Origin: Astrocystis sublimbata
Lineage: Eukaryota > Ascomycota > Sordariomycetes > Xylariales > Xylariaceae
Reading direction: 5' to 3'
DNA: 64,000 bases
Assembly (NCBI GenBank): GCA_022453515.1
Contig: JAJNNY010000067.1
Location: 124,001-188,000, forward strand
Shown: positions 32,092 through 43,697 of the stretch, piece by piece
How the letters are laid out: each line of letters opens with the position of its first letter
Numbering within the stretch: the stretch's first letter is position 1
The notes under the pieces: model-generated
The model's database searches: none
Told to the model about the DNA's origin: nothing
The model's input: only the letters and a program-made list of their open reading frames with translations
Translations under genes and position numbers: made by a program

Positions 32092-34144
32092 ATGGGTGCT
32101 TGCCAGTCGTGTTGCGGAGGTAAAACCACATTCAATATTGAACTTGGATGGCAAATGCTAAAACGGAGCAGGCAAGTCCCGCGATGGACTGTACGAGCCT
32201 GTCCTCGCCGACAGCGAGCGAGAAGCCGTGGCAGATCTTCTCCAATACCTCGAGAACGTGAGTGTGCACCATCGGCAGCCTCAATCCCCCAACCTGAAGC
32301 GCGAGCTGACCGTCCATAGCGCGGGGAAACCGATTTCTTCTCTGGTGAACCTCTTCGCGCCCTCAGCACTCTCGTGTTTTCCGAAAACATAGATCTGCAA
32401 CGTAGTGCAAGCTTAACCTTCGCCGAAATCACTGAACGAGGTGAGTCCCTTGTGCGGACGGTTGTGCGACTGCGAACTGTCTCCATTGCCCAATCACACG
32501 TCGTACTCTTGGGTAGAAGCATGCTGCTGACAGGTCTCAAGATGTACGCGAAGTTGACCGAGACACCCTCGAGCCTATCTTGTTTCTGCTCCAAAGTCCC
32601 GATATCGAAGTACAACGGGCTGCCAGTGCTGCTTTGGGGAACCTGGCTGTGAACAGTAGGTGCATGCCTTCGTGAATCAAACCTCGACATTCTCACTGAC
32701 GTTGCTATGAAGCCGAAAACAAAGTCCTCATCGTCCAACTAGGTGGCCTAACACCGCTCATTCGGCAAATGCTGTCCCAGAACGTGGAGGTTCAGTGCAA
32801 CGCTGTTGGATGCATCACAAACCTAGCGACACACGAAGACAACAAGGCGAAGATTGCACGATCTGGAGCTCTCGGCCCATTGACAAGACTGGCCAAGTCA
32901 CGAGATATGAGGGTGCAACGGAATGCTACTGGCGCGCTACTCAACATGACACATTCAGGTAATAATCATCTGCCTCCCCATATCGTGGATACTCTAACAC
33001 CTGGTGAAAGACGAAAACCGTATACAGCTCGTCAACGCTGGATCTATCCCTGTGCTTGTCCAGCTCCTCTCCTCCCCCGACGTCGACGTACAATACTACT
33101 GCACAACGGCCCTCAGCAATATCGCTGTAGACGCCACCAACAGAAGGAAGCTAGCTGCGTCCGAACCGAAGCTCGTTACATTTCTCGTCGAACTCATGGA
33201 CTCCTCATCGCCTAAGGTGCAGTGCCAAGCTGCGTTGGCATTGCGAAATCTAGCGTCAGATGAGAAGTATCAACTCGACATTGTCCGGACCAATGGCCTT
33301 AACGCACTGCTACGCCTGCTACAATCGTCGTATCTACCCCTGATACTCTCGGCTGTTGCATGTATTCGAAACATCTCCATCCACCCCATGAACGAATCCC
33401 CTATCATCGAGGCTGGGTTCCTGAAGCCTTTGGTAGATCTGCTCGGATCTACAGAGCACGAAGAGATCCAATGCCACGCCATCTCCACTCTTCGAAATCT
33501 GGCGGCCAGTTCTGATAGAAACAAGGCCCTCGTGTTGGAAGCCGGTGCTGTTCAGAAATGCAAGCAGCTCGTTCTCGATGTCCCTATTACGGTCCAGTCG
33601 GAGATGACTGCGGCCATTGCTGTGTTGGCACTGTCGGACGATCTGAAGGCGCACCTTCTGAACCTGGGAGTGTTCGACGTGTTGATACCTTTGACGCATT
33701 CACCTAGCATCGAAGTACAGGGAAACAGCGCCGCAGCTTTAGGCAACCTTTCCTCTAAGGGTAATTATTCCTTGTCCTCCAATGATGATCCAAAGGCTAA
33801 CATATAAAGCAGTGGGAAACTATAACATCTTCATCCAAGACTGGGCAGAGCCTAATGGCGGTATCCATGGCTACCTCGGCCGTTTCCTTGCCAGTGGCGA
33901 TGCTACGTTCCAGCACATCGCCATTTGGACGCTCCTCCAACTTCTAGAGTCCGAAGACAAGACCCTAATCAGCCTGATCGGCAAATCAGAAGAGATTGTA
34001 GATATGATCAAACAAATCTCGAACCGACAAGTCGAATCGGACAACGAGTACGAAGAGGACGACGAGGGCGAGGTGATCAACCTTGCTCAGCGTTGCCTGG
34101 AATTATTGGGGCAGAGCATGTCGAAGGCACACATCGAGGGATAG
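32092..34144 (+). CDS. vac8: Vac8, vacuolar armadillo-repeat protein
   Basis: Seven exons (32092-32119, 32172-32257, 32320-32440, 32542-32655, 32713-32958, 33011-33760, 33813-34144) give 558 aa, the usual Vac8 length. The N terminus MGACQSCCG supplies a myristoylation glycine (G2) and palmitoylation cysteines (C4, C7, C8), encoded on the separate 28 nt first exon. Armadillo repeats fill the rest, with recurring motifs such as [30 protein letters not shown] and [15 protein letters not shown]. Yeast Vac8 works on the vacuole membrane in inheritance (with Vac17), nucleus-vacuole contacts (Nvj1) and autophagy (Atg13); these roles are inferred by orthology. The exon-4 acceptor is CAAG at 32541, chosen over a nearby CAG because it alone keeps the conserved [11 protein letters not shown] reading. 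Confidence 0.95.
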
Positions 34145-34747
34145 TTCAACGATCCATTGTCCTCGTGCGGCACTTCTTGGCCGGATGGAGGATTTTCCTG
34201 TGTCATTATATCTAGGTTACTCACAGCATCCCAAGCGGACATGGCGGGTAGGCTCGGCGTTGGGAGGCGTAGTATGTATATTTGCCAACTTGCCAGACCC
34301 GGACTCGGGGCCGTGTGTGCATGGCTTTGTAGGAGTCATGTTGAAAGGTTTCTGATAGGGCTGCATATCTGCATTGGGTGGGCCGCGCGTTGCGAGCCCG
34401 GCGTTTTGCTAAAGAGATTTCGGTGCGAGCGAGCACCCAGGTCCTCGACCAATTGGCGGCTTAATGAAAGGGTTGGCGCAACTGCCCACATACGAAGGGC
34501 AGTGATAGATTCTCGCCTGGGATGAGTTTGTTTTCGAATATCTGATTACTCGTTCTAGTACTTTACACTTTTTGTAATTAGATACCAGCTCTCAGATGAT
34601 ATCCAAGTAACTCGTAGCGCCCCTTTCCTGGAGTGCCGTCAAAGTCATGTAGTGTAATCAGTCGCTTGTCGATTCGCATGGTGCATGGAGTACAGTTAGT
34701 AATTACAGATCGCTACTCATCATAATTCAGCGTGAGTTTTTGCTGTT
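34145..34747. other. Intergenic region between convergent vac8 and imp1
   Basis: 603 bp with the 3' flanks of two genes transcribed toward each other; no gene is seen. Confidence 0.45.
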
Positions 34748-35447
34748 TCATGACCTCCGCGAGGATGTATTCCTATGTATGGCGTCGTCGGCTGGTTTCT
34801 GTAGCCCGTTCTCGACCTTGATGAACCAGTTCATGGGGTTAAAGCCAGTTAGGGATCCCTTGGCGATGATTTTGCCTTTGATGAGAGCGAGAGGCACGGG
34901 GCCAAAGTCGCGACTGTCTCGTGACCAGGGCAAGTTGTCGCCTACGAGATAGCAGTGACCTCTCGGTACCTGAGATGAATCGTTATAGGTTAACTACCTA
35001 TGTAGATGCAGTAAAAGGGGCTCATACCCAGAACCCGGCTGGAGCTCTTCGGACTGGATGAAAAACTAAACTTACCTGTATCATATTCTCACTGCCCACG
35101 CCGCGTCCCGCCCTATCGACACTGTCATCATCTCCCGCTCCTGTGGCGGCAGGCGGCGAGTTCATGAGGACGTAATCCCCCGGCATGCCCATGACGCGCT
35201 TCAAGCCTTCCTCGCCGGGGTCTACGGGGATGGAGTAGACGACGCAGTCGCCGACGGCGACGCCGCGGCCCCGCCGGTACCGCTTGTCGGTCACGAACCA
35301 CTCGTTGGTCGCGAGGAAGGTCGGCAGCATCGACGGCCCCCAGCCGAAGCCGATGGAGACGCCGTAGGCCCAGATCACGTGCGTTAGGGCGAAGGTCTGC
35401 GCGGTGGCGAGGAGGAGGCGGAGGGGGTGGGTTAGGGGGGTGGGCAT
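34748..35447 (-). CDS. imp1: Mitochondrial inner membrane peptidase subunit 1 (Imp1)
   Basis: Two exons (35076-35447, 34748-34969) give 197 aa. Signal peptidase I (S26) motifs are present: GWGPSMLPT with catalytic Ser39, GLKRVMGMPGD with catalytic Lys83, and GHCYLVGDNLPWSRDSRDFG after the splice junction. One hydrophobic segment (residues ~12-35) would anchor it in the inner membrane, with the active site in the intermembrane space. In yeast Imp1 cleaves Cox2, cytochrome b2 and Mcr1 presequences. The Asp/Gly-rich stretch at residues ~100-118 is an insertion relative to yeast. The gene diverges from mitochondrial IF3 across a shared 550 bp region. Confidence 0.92.
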
Positions 35448-35997
35448 TTTGGGGTGTGAGATGTAAGTATGAGTGTGAATATGAGGATGAGTGGGTGGTG
35501 GTGAGCCGAAACAGTCGGTCTATTATGCTAAAAAGATTTAAGGTAATCCGGATTCCATAGCTCGTCTCATGGTTGATTTTGTTGGTAATTGTGTGTGCTG
35601 TACCTAGTGCAACCATGCGACTGCTTGGGAACCTTGGATGGAAGTTGTTGATGATTCTTTACGCTTATGATCAACTAGTGAGGGTAGGTGGTTGTTACTG
35701 AAAGCGATGCCAAGCCCGGCCGGTAACAGTCCAAGCTCCAAGCTTCACAATTAGGGCGGGCTGATGGAATGGAGGAAACTAAAGGTCTTGGCGTACGTCC
35801 TTCTCAGCCCGCTTTAGCTGCAAGCTCCCCTCCCTCCGATTTTAGCATTTTAGCTAGCGTGCTGCACCTCCAAGACAGAATTAATTCGCAACACCATTCG
35901 TCAATCCACTCGACATATACTCGAGTCGTCGTTGACTCGGCACAACACAAGACACCTACCGAGCCTCCTTCCTACCCGTCAAACAGAACTGCGAAGA
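35448..35997. promoter_or_regulatory. Divergent promoter region of imp1 and mitochondrial IF3
   Basis: 550 bp between the start codons of imp1 (-) and IF3 (+). The IF3 side is pyrimidine-rich. Both products act in mitochondria, so shared control is plausible. No specific binding site was recognised. Confidence 0.5.
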
Positions 35998-36960
35998 ATG
36001 AGACACACACACCATCTCCTGACCCCCGTGCGGGCCCTCCATCGCGGACTCTTCCTCGAGCTCGCCAACACAACAGCAGCTCCCAGAAGCACATATTCTA
36101 CTACTCGCCGAAGCCATGTCTCGCCATCGATAGCGAACAACAACACCCCCATACTAGCGGGAAGCCGCCGCTTACCATCACCACCACCATGCTACCGCCT
36201 CCGCGCCTTCTCGACTACCTCGGCCGCCGCCGCGGGGCCGTCCTCGAGGCGCATGGTCGTGCCCAAGAAACCCCAGAAGCCCCGCGACCTGCAGATCCCG
36301 CACAAGTGGGTGCGCGTGGCCGACGCCGAGGGCCAGCTCGGGCCCATGCAGCGGCTCGAGACGGCCGTGGCGGCGCTGCAGGACGGCTTCAGCCTCATGA
36401 TGGTCCAGGCGCCTGAAGAAGTAGAGGGAGATGGAGGTGCGCCGCTCGTGAAGCTGCCCCAGCCGGCCATCTGCCGCATCATCGACGTCGAGCTCGAGAA
36501 GAAGAAGGAGTGGGAGGCCGAGAAGGAGGACAAGCGGCTCGCCAAGAACACCAAGGCGCTGGAGCTCAACTGGGCCATCGCGCAGAATGATCTGTCGCAT
36601 CGGCTGAAGAGGCTGGAGGAGTTCCTGCTCAAGGGCTACAGGGTCGAGATCTTGCTGGCCCGGAAGAGGGGCAGCAGGAAGGCGACGGCGCAGGAGGCGC
36701 AGGAGCTGACTACGCAGTTGCAGGAGTTTGCGGGCAACGTGCCCGGCGCGGAGCAGTATAAGAAGATGGATGGCGATGTGGGCAAGATTCTGAGGTTGTT
36801 TTGGGAGGGGCCGGCGCCGAAAAAGAAGGAGAAGGAGAAGGGGAAGGAGAAGGGGAAAAAGAAAGGGAAAGGAAAGGGTAAGGAGGAGGAAGAGGAAGAG
36901 AATGAGGAGGGAGAGAACGACAAAGAAGGAGAGGAGGGAGAGAAGCATGGTGGTGCTTGA
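35998..36960 (+). CDS. Mitochondrial translation initiation factor IF-3
   Basis: Single exon, 320 aa. The frame is open further upstream, but the only earlier candidate start is a TTG at 35932, so the ATG at 35998 is used. Residues 1-85 are rich in Arg, Ser and Thr, poor in acids, and end in YRLRAFSTTSAAA, a mitochondrial presequence. IF-3 features follow: PAICRIID, NTKALELNWAIAQNDLSHRLKRLEEFLLKGYRVEI (read in parts), which correspond to the linker and C-terminal domain binding the small ribosomal subunit. It should promote initiation on mitochondrial ribosomes. The last ~50 residues are an extreme Lys/Glu/Gly repeat (KEKEKGKEKGKKKGKGKGK, then an acidic run), a low-complexity tail that is not part of the fold. 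Confidence 0.88.
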   Translation: MRHTHHLLTPVRALHRGLFLELANTTAAPRSTYSTTRRSHVSPSIANNNTPILAGSRRLPSPPPCYRLRAFSTTSAAAAGPSSRRMVVPKKPQKPRDLQIPHKWVRVADAEGQLGPMQRLETAVAALQDGFSLMMVQAPEEVEGDGGAPLVKLPQPAICRIIDVELEKKKEWEAEKEDKRLAKNTKALELNWAIAQNDLSHRLKRLEEFLLKGYRVEILLARKRGSRKATAQEAQELTTQLQEFAGNVPGAEQYKKMDGDVGKILRLFWEGPAPKKKEKEKGKEKGKKKGKGKGKEEEEEENEEGENDKEGEEGEKHGGA

Positions 36961-37618
36961 GGAATGACTGGTTCTATCCCTCTTGTCTCCATGAGAAGAA
37001 GAAGCTACTTCGAGTTCGTAGCGACGGGGTTGGTCTACTGGATTGCCGCTGCTCGCCCGACGAGGCCTTTTCGATGCCGGCTTTTGAAGAAGTCACCTGC
37101 TGGCATATCAATGAGAGGGTAGACGCAAGAAACATGATGGTTTGCCATCGAGTGAAGCCATCGGCCCTTCGATTACCGGCGAGGAAAAGAATCAAGGCAA
37201 GACATGCCCCTTCCTCCCAGCCATCTAGAGAGTTGAGATGCTGTTGGCATAGCATATCAGGCCGCTGTATATCATGTACAAAATGCAATCAACATCACAT
37301 ATACCCAGGTCTGCGTATGGAACCGTGTCAATACCTTCTCTAACATAGATATCTACTTGGAGATGAAATTTTGCAACAGCCAATTCTACCAGCCAAGCAG
37401 TAACGACATTGATAAAGTCAACAATCAAAAAAAGTCCACCATCCGCAAACGCCAAATCAGCCAATGCACCCACCCATCGCACATTCCCGTCATGCCCATT
37501 CCATGTCATCAGTTGTTGATCAAGTCCAATACCAATTAATCAATAAAATAAAAAGTTTCATATCCATAAAGCTGCCTGCCTACCCCGTCGCTCTCATATT
37601 AAAAATAAACCAGATCAA
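36961..37618. other. Intergenic region between convergent IF3 and GH76 genes
   Basis: 658 bp, with AT-rich DNA toward the GH76 stop. No convincing gene is seen. Confidence 0.45.
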
Positions 37619-39180
37619 TCATCCCTCCTTCATGACGAAGAAGCTGCCCCCTAATACGCTAAACAGGATCGCTGTGGTCACGAACCCGGCCGCCACGCGC
37701 TCGCCCGTCGTTATCGGTGGCAGCTCAGGCAGCTTCGACTCAACTGAGGCGCCGGCATCGGGATCCCCCTCCGAGGTACCTCCCGTGTCCGCCGTGACGG
37801 CCGCCTTCCTGTTCGACGTCTTCTTGATCAGGGTATACTGTATGGCCGAGAGCGCGCTCATCTGCTGGCCGACACCCACAAGACCATCGAACTTGTCCCC
37901 CTCCGTCCATCGGAACCCGCACGCCGTGCCGTCGGGGCCCTTGTAGTCGGGCGGGGCCGCCGAGCCGGAGCACTGCAGGGCGGCGGCGGCGGCGCACTTG
38001 CCGACGAGCGGCATCAGGGTGTCGAAGGTGAAGGGCGCCATCAGCGAGGTCGCGGCCATCCAGCGCATGAGGTAGCCTTTGAAACTCTGCTGGTCGAAGT
38101 TGCACTGCAAGAAGGGCTCGCACGGGTGCTCGATGACGATGCCGTTGTCGTCGAAGAAGTGGTCGACGGTGCGGTTCACGATGCCGTCGACGCGCGCCTT
38201 CCACGTGTCGGACTCGGTCACGTTGTACATGACGGCGGCGCCGTGCATGAAGATGCCCGCGTTGTACGTCCACTGCGCCGCGCTGTGCTTGGTGCACTGC
38301 TCCTCGACGCCCGCCCCGTCGTACACGTTGAACTTGTCGTCGATGAACTCGACGTCCACCATCCAGTCCCAGATCTTCTCGGCCCAGTTTCCGTACGTCT
38401 CGTTGCCCGTGTACCGGTGCAGCCGCGAGGCGATGTTGAAGAAGCACCCGTTCGAGATCGAGTTCTTGTAGTTGAAGCCCTGGTTGAAGGTGAAGATCTG
38501 CCACCGCAGACCGCCGCCGCACGTCTCCTCGTCCCATCGGTCCACTGCGAGGGGCCGAGTCAGCTTTGCTTGTCTGAGACGGGCAAATAGAAACTAGGAA
38601 AATCATCACGTACCGTATTCGTTGAAGACGGCTTGGGTGAGCGCTAGCCATTGCGGTTGATCCGCTGGCGGGTTCGGGTAGTTGTTTTCCGCCGCCGACA
38701 TGGCGGCCATGGCCCAGAAGCCCTGATCATCGTTTCCCAGTGTTCGTGTTTGGTTCGTGGGCATGAAATCTCTGTCGTCGCCGGATTGGTGAATCAGTGC
38801 TTGCGTGGTAGCTTCGTTGTACGACTCGTCGCCCGTGTAAAACCAATAATCGACCATCGTCCCGAACATGGCGCCAGCTTCCCACCCTGCAGTAATTGTA
38901 AGTTTTGAGCAGGAATGAACAAGGCGTATTGACTTTACATACAGAAGTAAGGATCTGGTAAGTTGCCCGGTGTATCGCCTGTTTCGTTGCCGGTATAGTA
39001 TTTTAATAAGCCGAAGGCTACTGTGCTTGCTCCATCCTTTATCGAATCTGATTTCGTTAGCATCTCTTCGTATAGAAAGAAAGTTGAAAGCTGAGAGCCT
39101 TTCTTACCATCGCTAGCGAAATCAACTGTTATAGCATTGGCAGCACCCGCTAATAGGGTGAATACGCTTGTGGCCCTCAT
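37619..39180 (-). CDS. GH76 cell-wall protein (Dfg5/Dcw1 family)
   Basis: Four exons (39108-39180, 38943-39047, 38614-38886, 37619-38544) give 458 aa. A signal peptide opens the protein ([16 protein letters not shown]). GH76 landmarks follow: [27 protein letters not shown], the catalytic Asp pair in [32 protein letters not shown] and [16 protein letters not shown]. The C terminus has a hydrophobic segment ([17 protein letters not shown]) after a Ser/Pro-rich linker, consistent with GPI-anchor addition. Dfg5/Dcw1 proteins are thought to transfer GPI-anchored mannoproteins to wall glucan; one paralogue is usually required for viability. Intron 1 has a textbook GCTAAC branch site. The model closes exactly in frame. 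Confidence 0.93.
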
Positions 39181-41115
39181 TATGCTTCTTCCTCAGCTCT
39201 AAATGGGAATGATATTTTGATAGTTCCAAAAATGAAAAGAGATCTAGCTCCGTAGCTGGGATGAGAGTATCGTCGAGCGGTAATGCAGAGCGAAGTTGAA
39301 GAATAACTTAATATCCCAACAACGACCCGTTATGAGTGAATATTCGAAATGTCGTCGATAAGAGGTCGTACAAATTGCACGCAACTTTCTATTGTTTATT
39401 TCTAAAGAGTTTAAGCGCCAGGCAGTGAAAAGAAAGTGTCACCTGGACTGGTCACCTGGACGGAATGAAGGTATAACAAAGTACGACTCGGCCAGGAGTA
39501 AACGAACGAAGGGAATAAGTGTGAGAATTAGGGTTGGACAGTTGACGAGCAACGGTTACCAAAGAAACCAAAAATCAAGAAAGGAAGATTAGAAAGTGAG
39601 AAGGGAAGAAGAAAACATTAGTATCCCCGACGTTAGCGAGAAGCAGAATGGGCAAAGGAAACAAACTTGAGCAAGATCGGGCAAGAAACAATCCATCCAT
39701 CGGCATCCATGGATGTGCGTTGATCTCATCCCATCCCATAGCCCGTTGGCATAAGGAACATGCCCCAGACGGGGACCCATCCTACCGACCAAGGCCCAAG
39801 GGGCCCGAGGGGGAGCCATGGCTACCGCCCATGCTGCAACGAGGCGCTGCTCGGCGCCTGCTACCGGACACGCTGATGGGATGGGCGACCTGCAGGTACA
39901 AGATCTGGACCCCATCTCAGGCAGGCGATACGCGCCCACTTTGACTGGCCGAGCTGGTCTGGATCAGACTGGATTGCAGGCGACAGCGGGCGCTAGAGGG
40001 CTGTGTAAGTCTGTGATCGGGGGTTGTAGGGGGTTGTGAAACTCGCCAAGTCTCAGGCAGGGTCTCAGACCAGTTCACCCGGTTTGGGGATAACGCCTGC
40101 TGTACGCCTCTAATCTTACGTAGCGAGCGGAGATTTAAACATGGGAGACCAAGATCGATCTTTCTGCAATGGTGTTTGTTTTTTCCGAGGAAGATCTTGT
40201 CGGTTTGTAGATTTGATAGATGGATAGATCATCGTAGGCGTGCACTGCTCATGATGTAACTCGTGCATCGTGGTGGGCAACTTGTTGTTTCCGAACCTCC
40301 AAGAGTTGGGATGAAGAGGTGAGGATTGAGCTGTACGTCAAAAGCGGCAAGGGTGAAACCCCCAAGAACCACCATGCCGAATCGGATTGAGAATCCAACC
40401 TGAGCAAACAGCGAACACCGCTTTGGGCCAGACCCGGAGCCTGACGTATTACCGTAACTAGGTACACACAAAAATTAACACCGTTGACTGTCAAACGGAT
40501 TTTTGTATGCATTGCAAAGCGACTTCCTGGGAAGTCGCTCCACTGACAGCAATCCGTAAGCGCAAATATATCGAACATGAACAACATACCGAAAGAGAGA
40601 TAGCCATTTGGCCACAAGCAATCCAGCCGTCATCCTCAAACACCAGCTTACAGTATATTCAGCGACGATAGTCACACTATATTTAAGCTTACGCTCTGTT
40701 GCGTGTATGGAGCGGGAAGTTACCAGTTGGTCAAGTCGTGCGAGATGGGACTTACATCATTCTTCCCCTCAAGTTCCTTAACGAAGAAAACTTTGTATTC
40801 AGCTGCAGCGACTTGTATGGAATCTCCCACGTAATGACTAAGTAGCTGCACTGTAAATGTGCAATGTGAAGCACATAGCAGTACACTTCACAGGTAGCCA
40901 ATGACTCATCCCTTCATAAATTCAATGTGCAACGCAAACTTCCACGTGTATCCAATGGCCACAGACGTAGCTCAAAACAAACTCACACAAGTATCTGCGT
41001 GCCTGCCTACATGTACTACACGTACTACTTGAAAATTTCGGTCTTAACGCTGTAGTCAAGGCAATCAATCCTCTTCATTTCTTAACCCTACATCCCACTA
41101 CTCATCATAACCAAC
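39181..41115. other. 1.9 kb intergenic region
   Basis: Promoter of the GH76 gene on the left and of the APH-like kinase on the right. Open frames at 39589-39944 and 40249-40675 are overlapping, on both strands and not protein-like. No repeat stands out. Confidence 0.45.
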
Positions 41116-42525
41116 ATGGTTGAACAACAGATGAGTGAGCTCACTTTGGGAGAGGTAATGGAGTACCAAATGTCGGACATAAACGAAAATGATGAACACC
41201 TAAAGCTGTTCACTAAAGTCCTCTCAGTACTTGATAAAGCTCAGCTTCCTGTACTTGGGCGGGAGGTCTTCCAGCGTGCGCATATCCGACACACTACGAC
41301 GAACGAAGAGGAGCCCGAGGTGGGAGAGCCAATCTTGGGATCCTACCATGTCCTGTTTCCCTTGAATTTTGCCTCGGGTCTTCGCTGGCTCGTCAAGATC
41401 CCCGCCAATGGTACCGCGGGCAAGTGGGATGACCTCTCCGCCTCCTCCCTAGGCGCCGAGGCCAAGACGATGCAGATGCTCAAGTGCAAGACGACGATTC
41501 CCCTCCCCGAGGTCCTAGACTTTTCGACTACTTGTGAGAATAACCTCGGCTGCCCTTACATTTTGATGTCGTATATCTCCGGTGTTCCTTTGTATGATGT
41601 CTGGTTCGGGCACAGGCTTAAGGGGGACAGCCCAGAAGTCAATCGCGCACGCAGAACCCGCGCACTCCTGGATATCGCATCTGCAATGACACAACTATCC
41701 CAATTCACATTTCACGAGAGTGGAAGCCCCGTGTACGGAAGTGGCTGGTCGCTGTCAGGAACTAGTCCAGAACGCCGAGACGACAAGCAAGCCATGCTTG
41801 ATCGATGGTTCGTTCATCAGGATCCGTCCAACGATATCATATGTGTAAGCCAGCCGCCGTCGAGCGATACAAAGGCTTGGTACACATTTACTCTCGACTT
41901 GCACCCCAAGGATAATGAACACCACAAAGGTCTTACAGCGCTTATACGGCAACTAATTAGTTGGATACCCGAGCCTGATGAGAGAGATGCTTTTGTTCTA
42001 GCGCACCCCGATTTCGACATTCAGAACTTTATCGTGTCAGAGGAAGGCGAACTTCGGGCTATCATCGACTGGGATGGTATAGCCGCAGTTCCTCGCTCCT
42101 ATGGCAATGAAAGCTATCCCGGCTGGCTCACACGCGACTGGGACCCGGATGAGTACGGATATAAGGAATCTATGGAATACGGCGTCGAGCCCGCGGGAGT
42201 ATGGGAGGACTCGCCCCAGAATCTCGCCGAATATCGCCAAGTCTACAGCAACGCCATTTCCCAGAGCCGGAGCGACAGGCCCAGGATCGATTGTTGCCAG
42301 ATTTCCCTCATCACGGACGCTTTGGCAAACGCTGCTTATGACCCAGCCTCTCGAGCTCCGATTATACACAAGCTAGTACGAGAAGTATGGGATCGCGCAG
42401 AGACTGATAAGAGGATGGATTTTGCAGGGCTTGTTAGAATGTTTGCGGGGAATAATGTAGATAGTTCGACGATGAGCGCACTGTACTTGGGATTCTGTAC
42501 CCTTATCTTAGAGCAGGGGTTTTAA
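41116..42525 (+). CDS. Aminoglycoside-phosphotransferase-fold kinase
   Basis: Single exon, 469 aa, no signal peptide. The APH/choline-kinase fold is shown by ANFASGLRWLVK-type beta strands (FPLNFASGLRWLVKIP, residues 81-96), the hinge CPYILMSYISGVPLYDVW (146-163), the catalytic loop HPDFDIQN (297-304) and the metal-binding IDWD (317-320). Such proteins are abundant in filamentous fungi; their substrates are mostly unknown and real antibiotic resistance is rarely shown. It probably phosphorylates a small molecule or protein in the cytosol. It ends 75 bp from the stop of the convergent P450 pseudogene. There is no sequence evidence that the two work together. Confidence 0.83.
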   Translation: MVEQQMSELTLGEVMEYQMSDINENDEHLKLFTKVLSVLDKAQLPVLGREVFQRAHIRHTTTNEEEPEVGEPILGSYHVLFPLNFASGLRWLVKIPANGTAGKWDDLSASSLGAEAKTMQMLKCKTTIPLPEVLDFSTTCENNLGCPYILMSYISGVPLYDVWFGHRLKGDSPEVNRARRTRALLDIASAMTQLSQFTFHESGSPVYGSGWSLSGTSPERRDDKQAMLDRWFVHQDPSNDIICVSQPPSSDTKAWYTFTLDLHPKDNEHHKGLTALIRQLISWIPEPDERDAFVLAHPDFDIQNFIVSEEGELRAIIDWDGIAAVPRSYGNESYPGWLTRDWDPDEYGYKESMEYGVEPAGVWEDSPQNLAEYRQVYSNAISQSRSDRPRIDCCQISLITDALANAAYDPASRAPIIHKLVREVWDRAETDKRMDFAGLVRMFAGNNVDSSTMSALYLGFCTLILEQGF

Positions 42526-43692
42526 ACTATTGTACCAGAGATCTCTTGGTGTGGTCGATCGATGATGCAAACAAACAAACAAACTTGACACGCAAACTGA
42601 TTATCCGATGGGTGTTCCTTCTTTATTGAATCTGATCCTCGTGGGAAGACCGTCCTTGACGCTCCCTACGTCACTTCCCGACACGTAGCCTCGGTCACCG
42701 AAGACCATTTGAGAAGGTCCTGTTCGACCCCTTCACACAAATCCAGTAAGCAAAGATCACAATAATGTCGTCTAGAGAAGGTAAAACCTACTGCAGTCGA
42801 TCCCATCCATCCCAATCAAACTGAAAATCTACCTCGCGTACAGTGTAGAGTAGAGCCAGCCGCATTTCGACCAAGGCCAACTCATCACCAATACAGCGCA
42901 TGTTCCCCATTTCGAAGGGTCGGTAGGCGTTTTTGGGAGGATGAAGCGGATTTTCCTCTGCGACGAGGAACCTTTCTGGCAGGAACTCGGTCGGACGAGG
43001 GAAGATGTCCTCGCGCCTGTGTATTGTCCCAGCACTGGTTTGCAAGAGACAGTACTGTGTTGGATAAATCACTCCGTCTATTACAATATTGAAGTCGGAG
43101 CTGGCTTGTCGAAGACTTTGGCTTGGGCTGTGGAGCCGGAGGGTCTCTTTTACCACCGCATTCGTATACCCTAGTTCATTCAGCTTGTATGGCTGCTTTC
43201 TCAGGTCGTCTCCGACAGTAGTCACATCAGTTCCGAATATCTTGTCGTGTTCAGCCCTCAAATCATTCAGGACAGCAGGATGCCTCGTTATCTCGTAAAA
43301 TACCCACGCGCTTTTAGGACATATCAGTGGAATCTCGTCATCGGCAATTGGTGCTATTAATCGATCATGTGAAACAGGTACAGCAAACTCACAGCGTCAT
43401 CCCAACAACATCGCCTCCAGCAAAGAATATGAACTTGGTCTGGGAAATAAGAGTCTCTAGAAGTGCTCCGTCAAGCTTCGGCATATTTTCACTTGGGGCT
43501 TGGCCCACAACATCCTCAAGGGCATAGTCAATCACCGTAAACTTCTTAGTGTCTGGTGGCAGTCCAAACCGATCTTGGATATGAGGAAGAATTGCATCGC
43601 GTAGCACTTTGGAATTCGTGGCGAGGGTCTTTCGATATCCCGGGGTGACCCTTTCGATCCGATTCTTCAAGCTATTGAATTTAGCTAGCGCG

Positions 43693-43697
43693 GTGAG
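43693..43697. repeat. Target-site duplication, left copy (GTGAG)
   Basis: GTGAG directly abuts the TGT end of the inserted element; the matching copy is at 44029-44033. Confidence 0.8.

Noticed and set aside
36178..36948. 256-codon minus-strand Leu-rich frame opposite IF3
   Set aside because: Antisense of the Lys/Glu-rich codons (AAG/GAG become CTT/CTC), producing an artificial Leu run.
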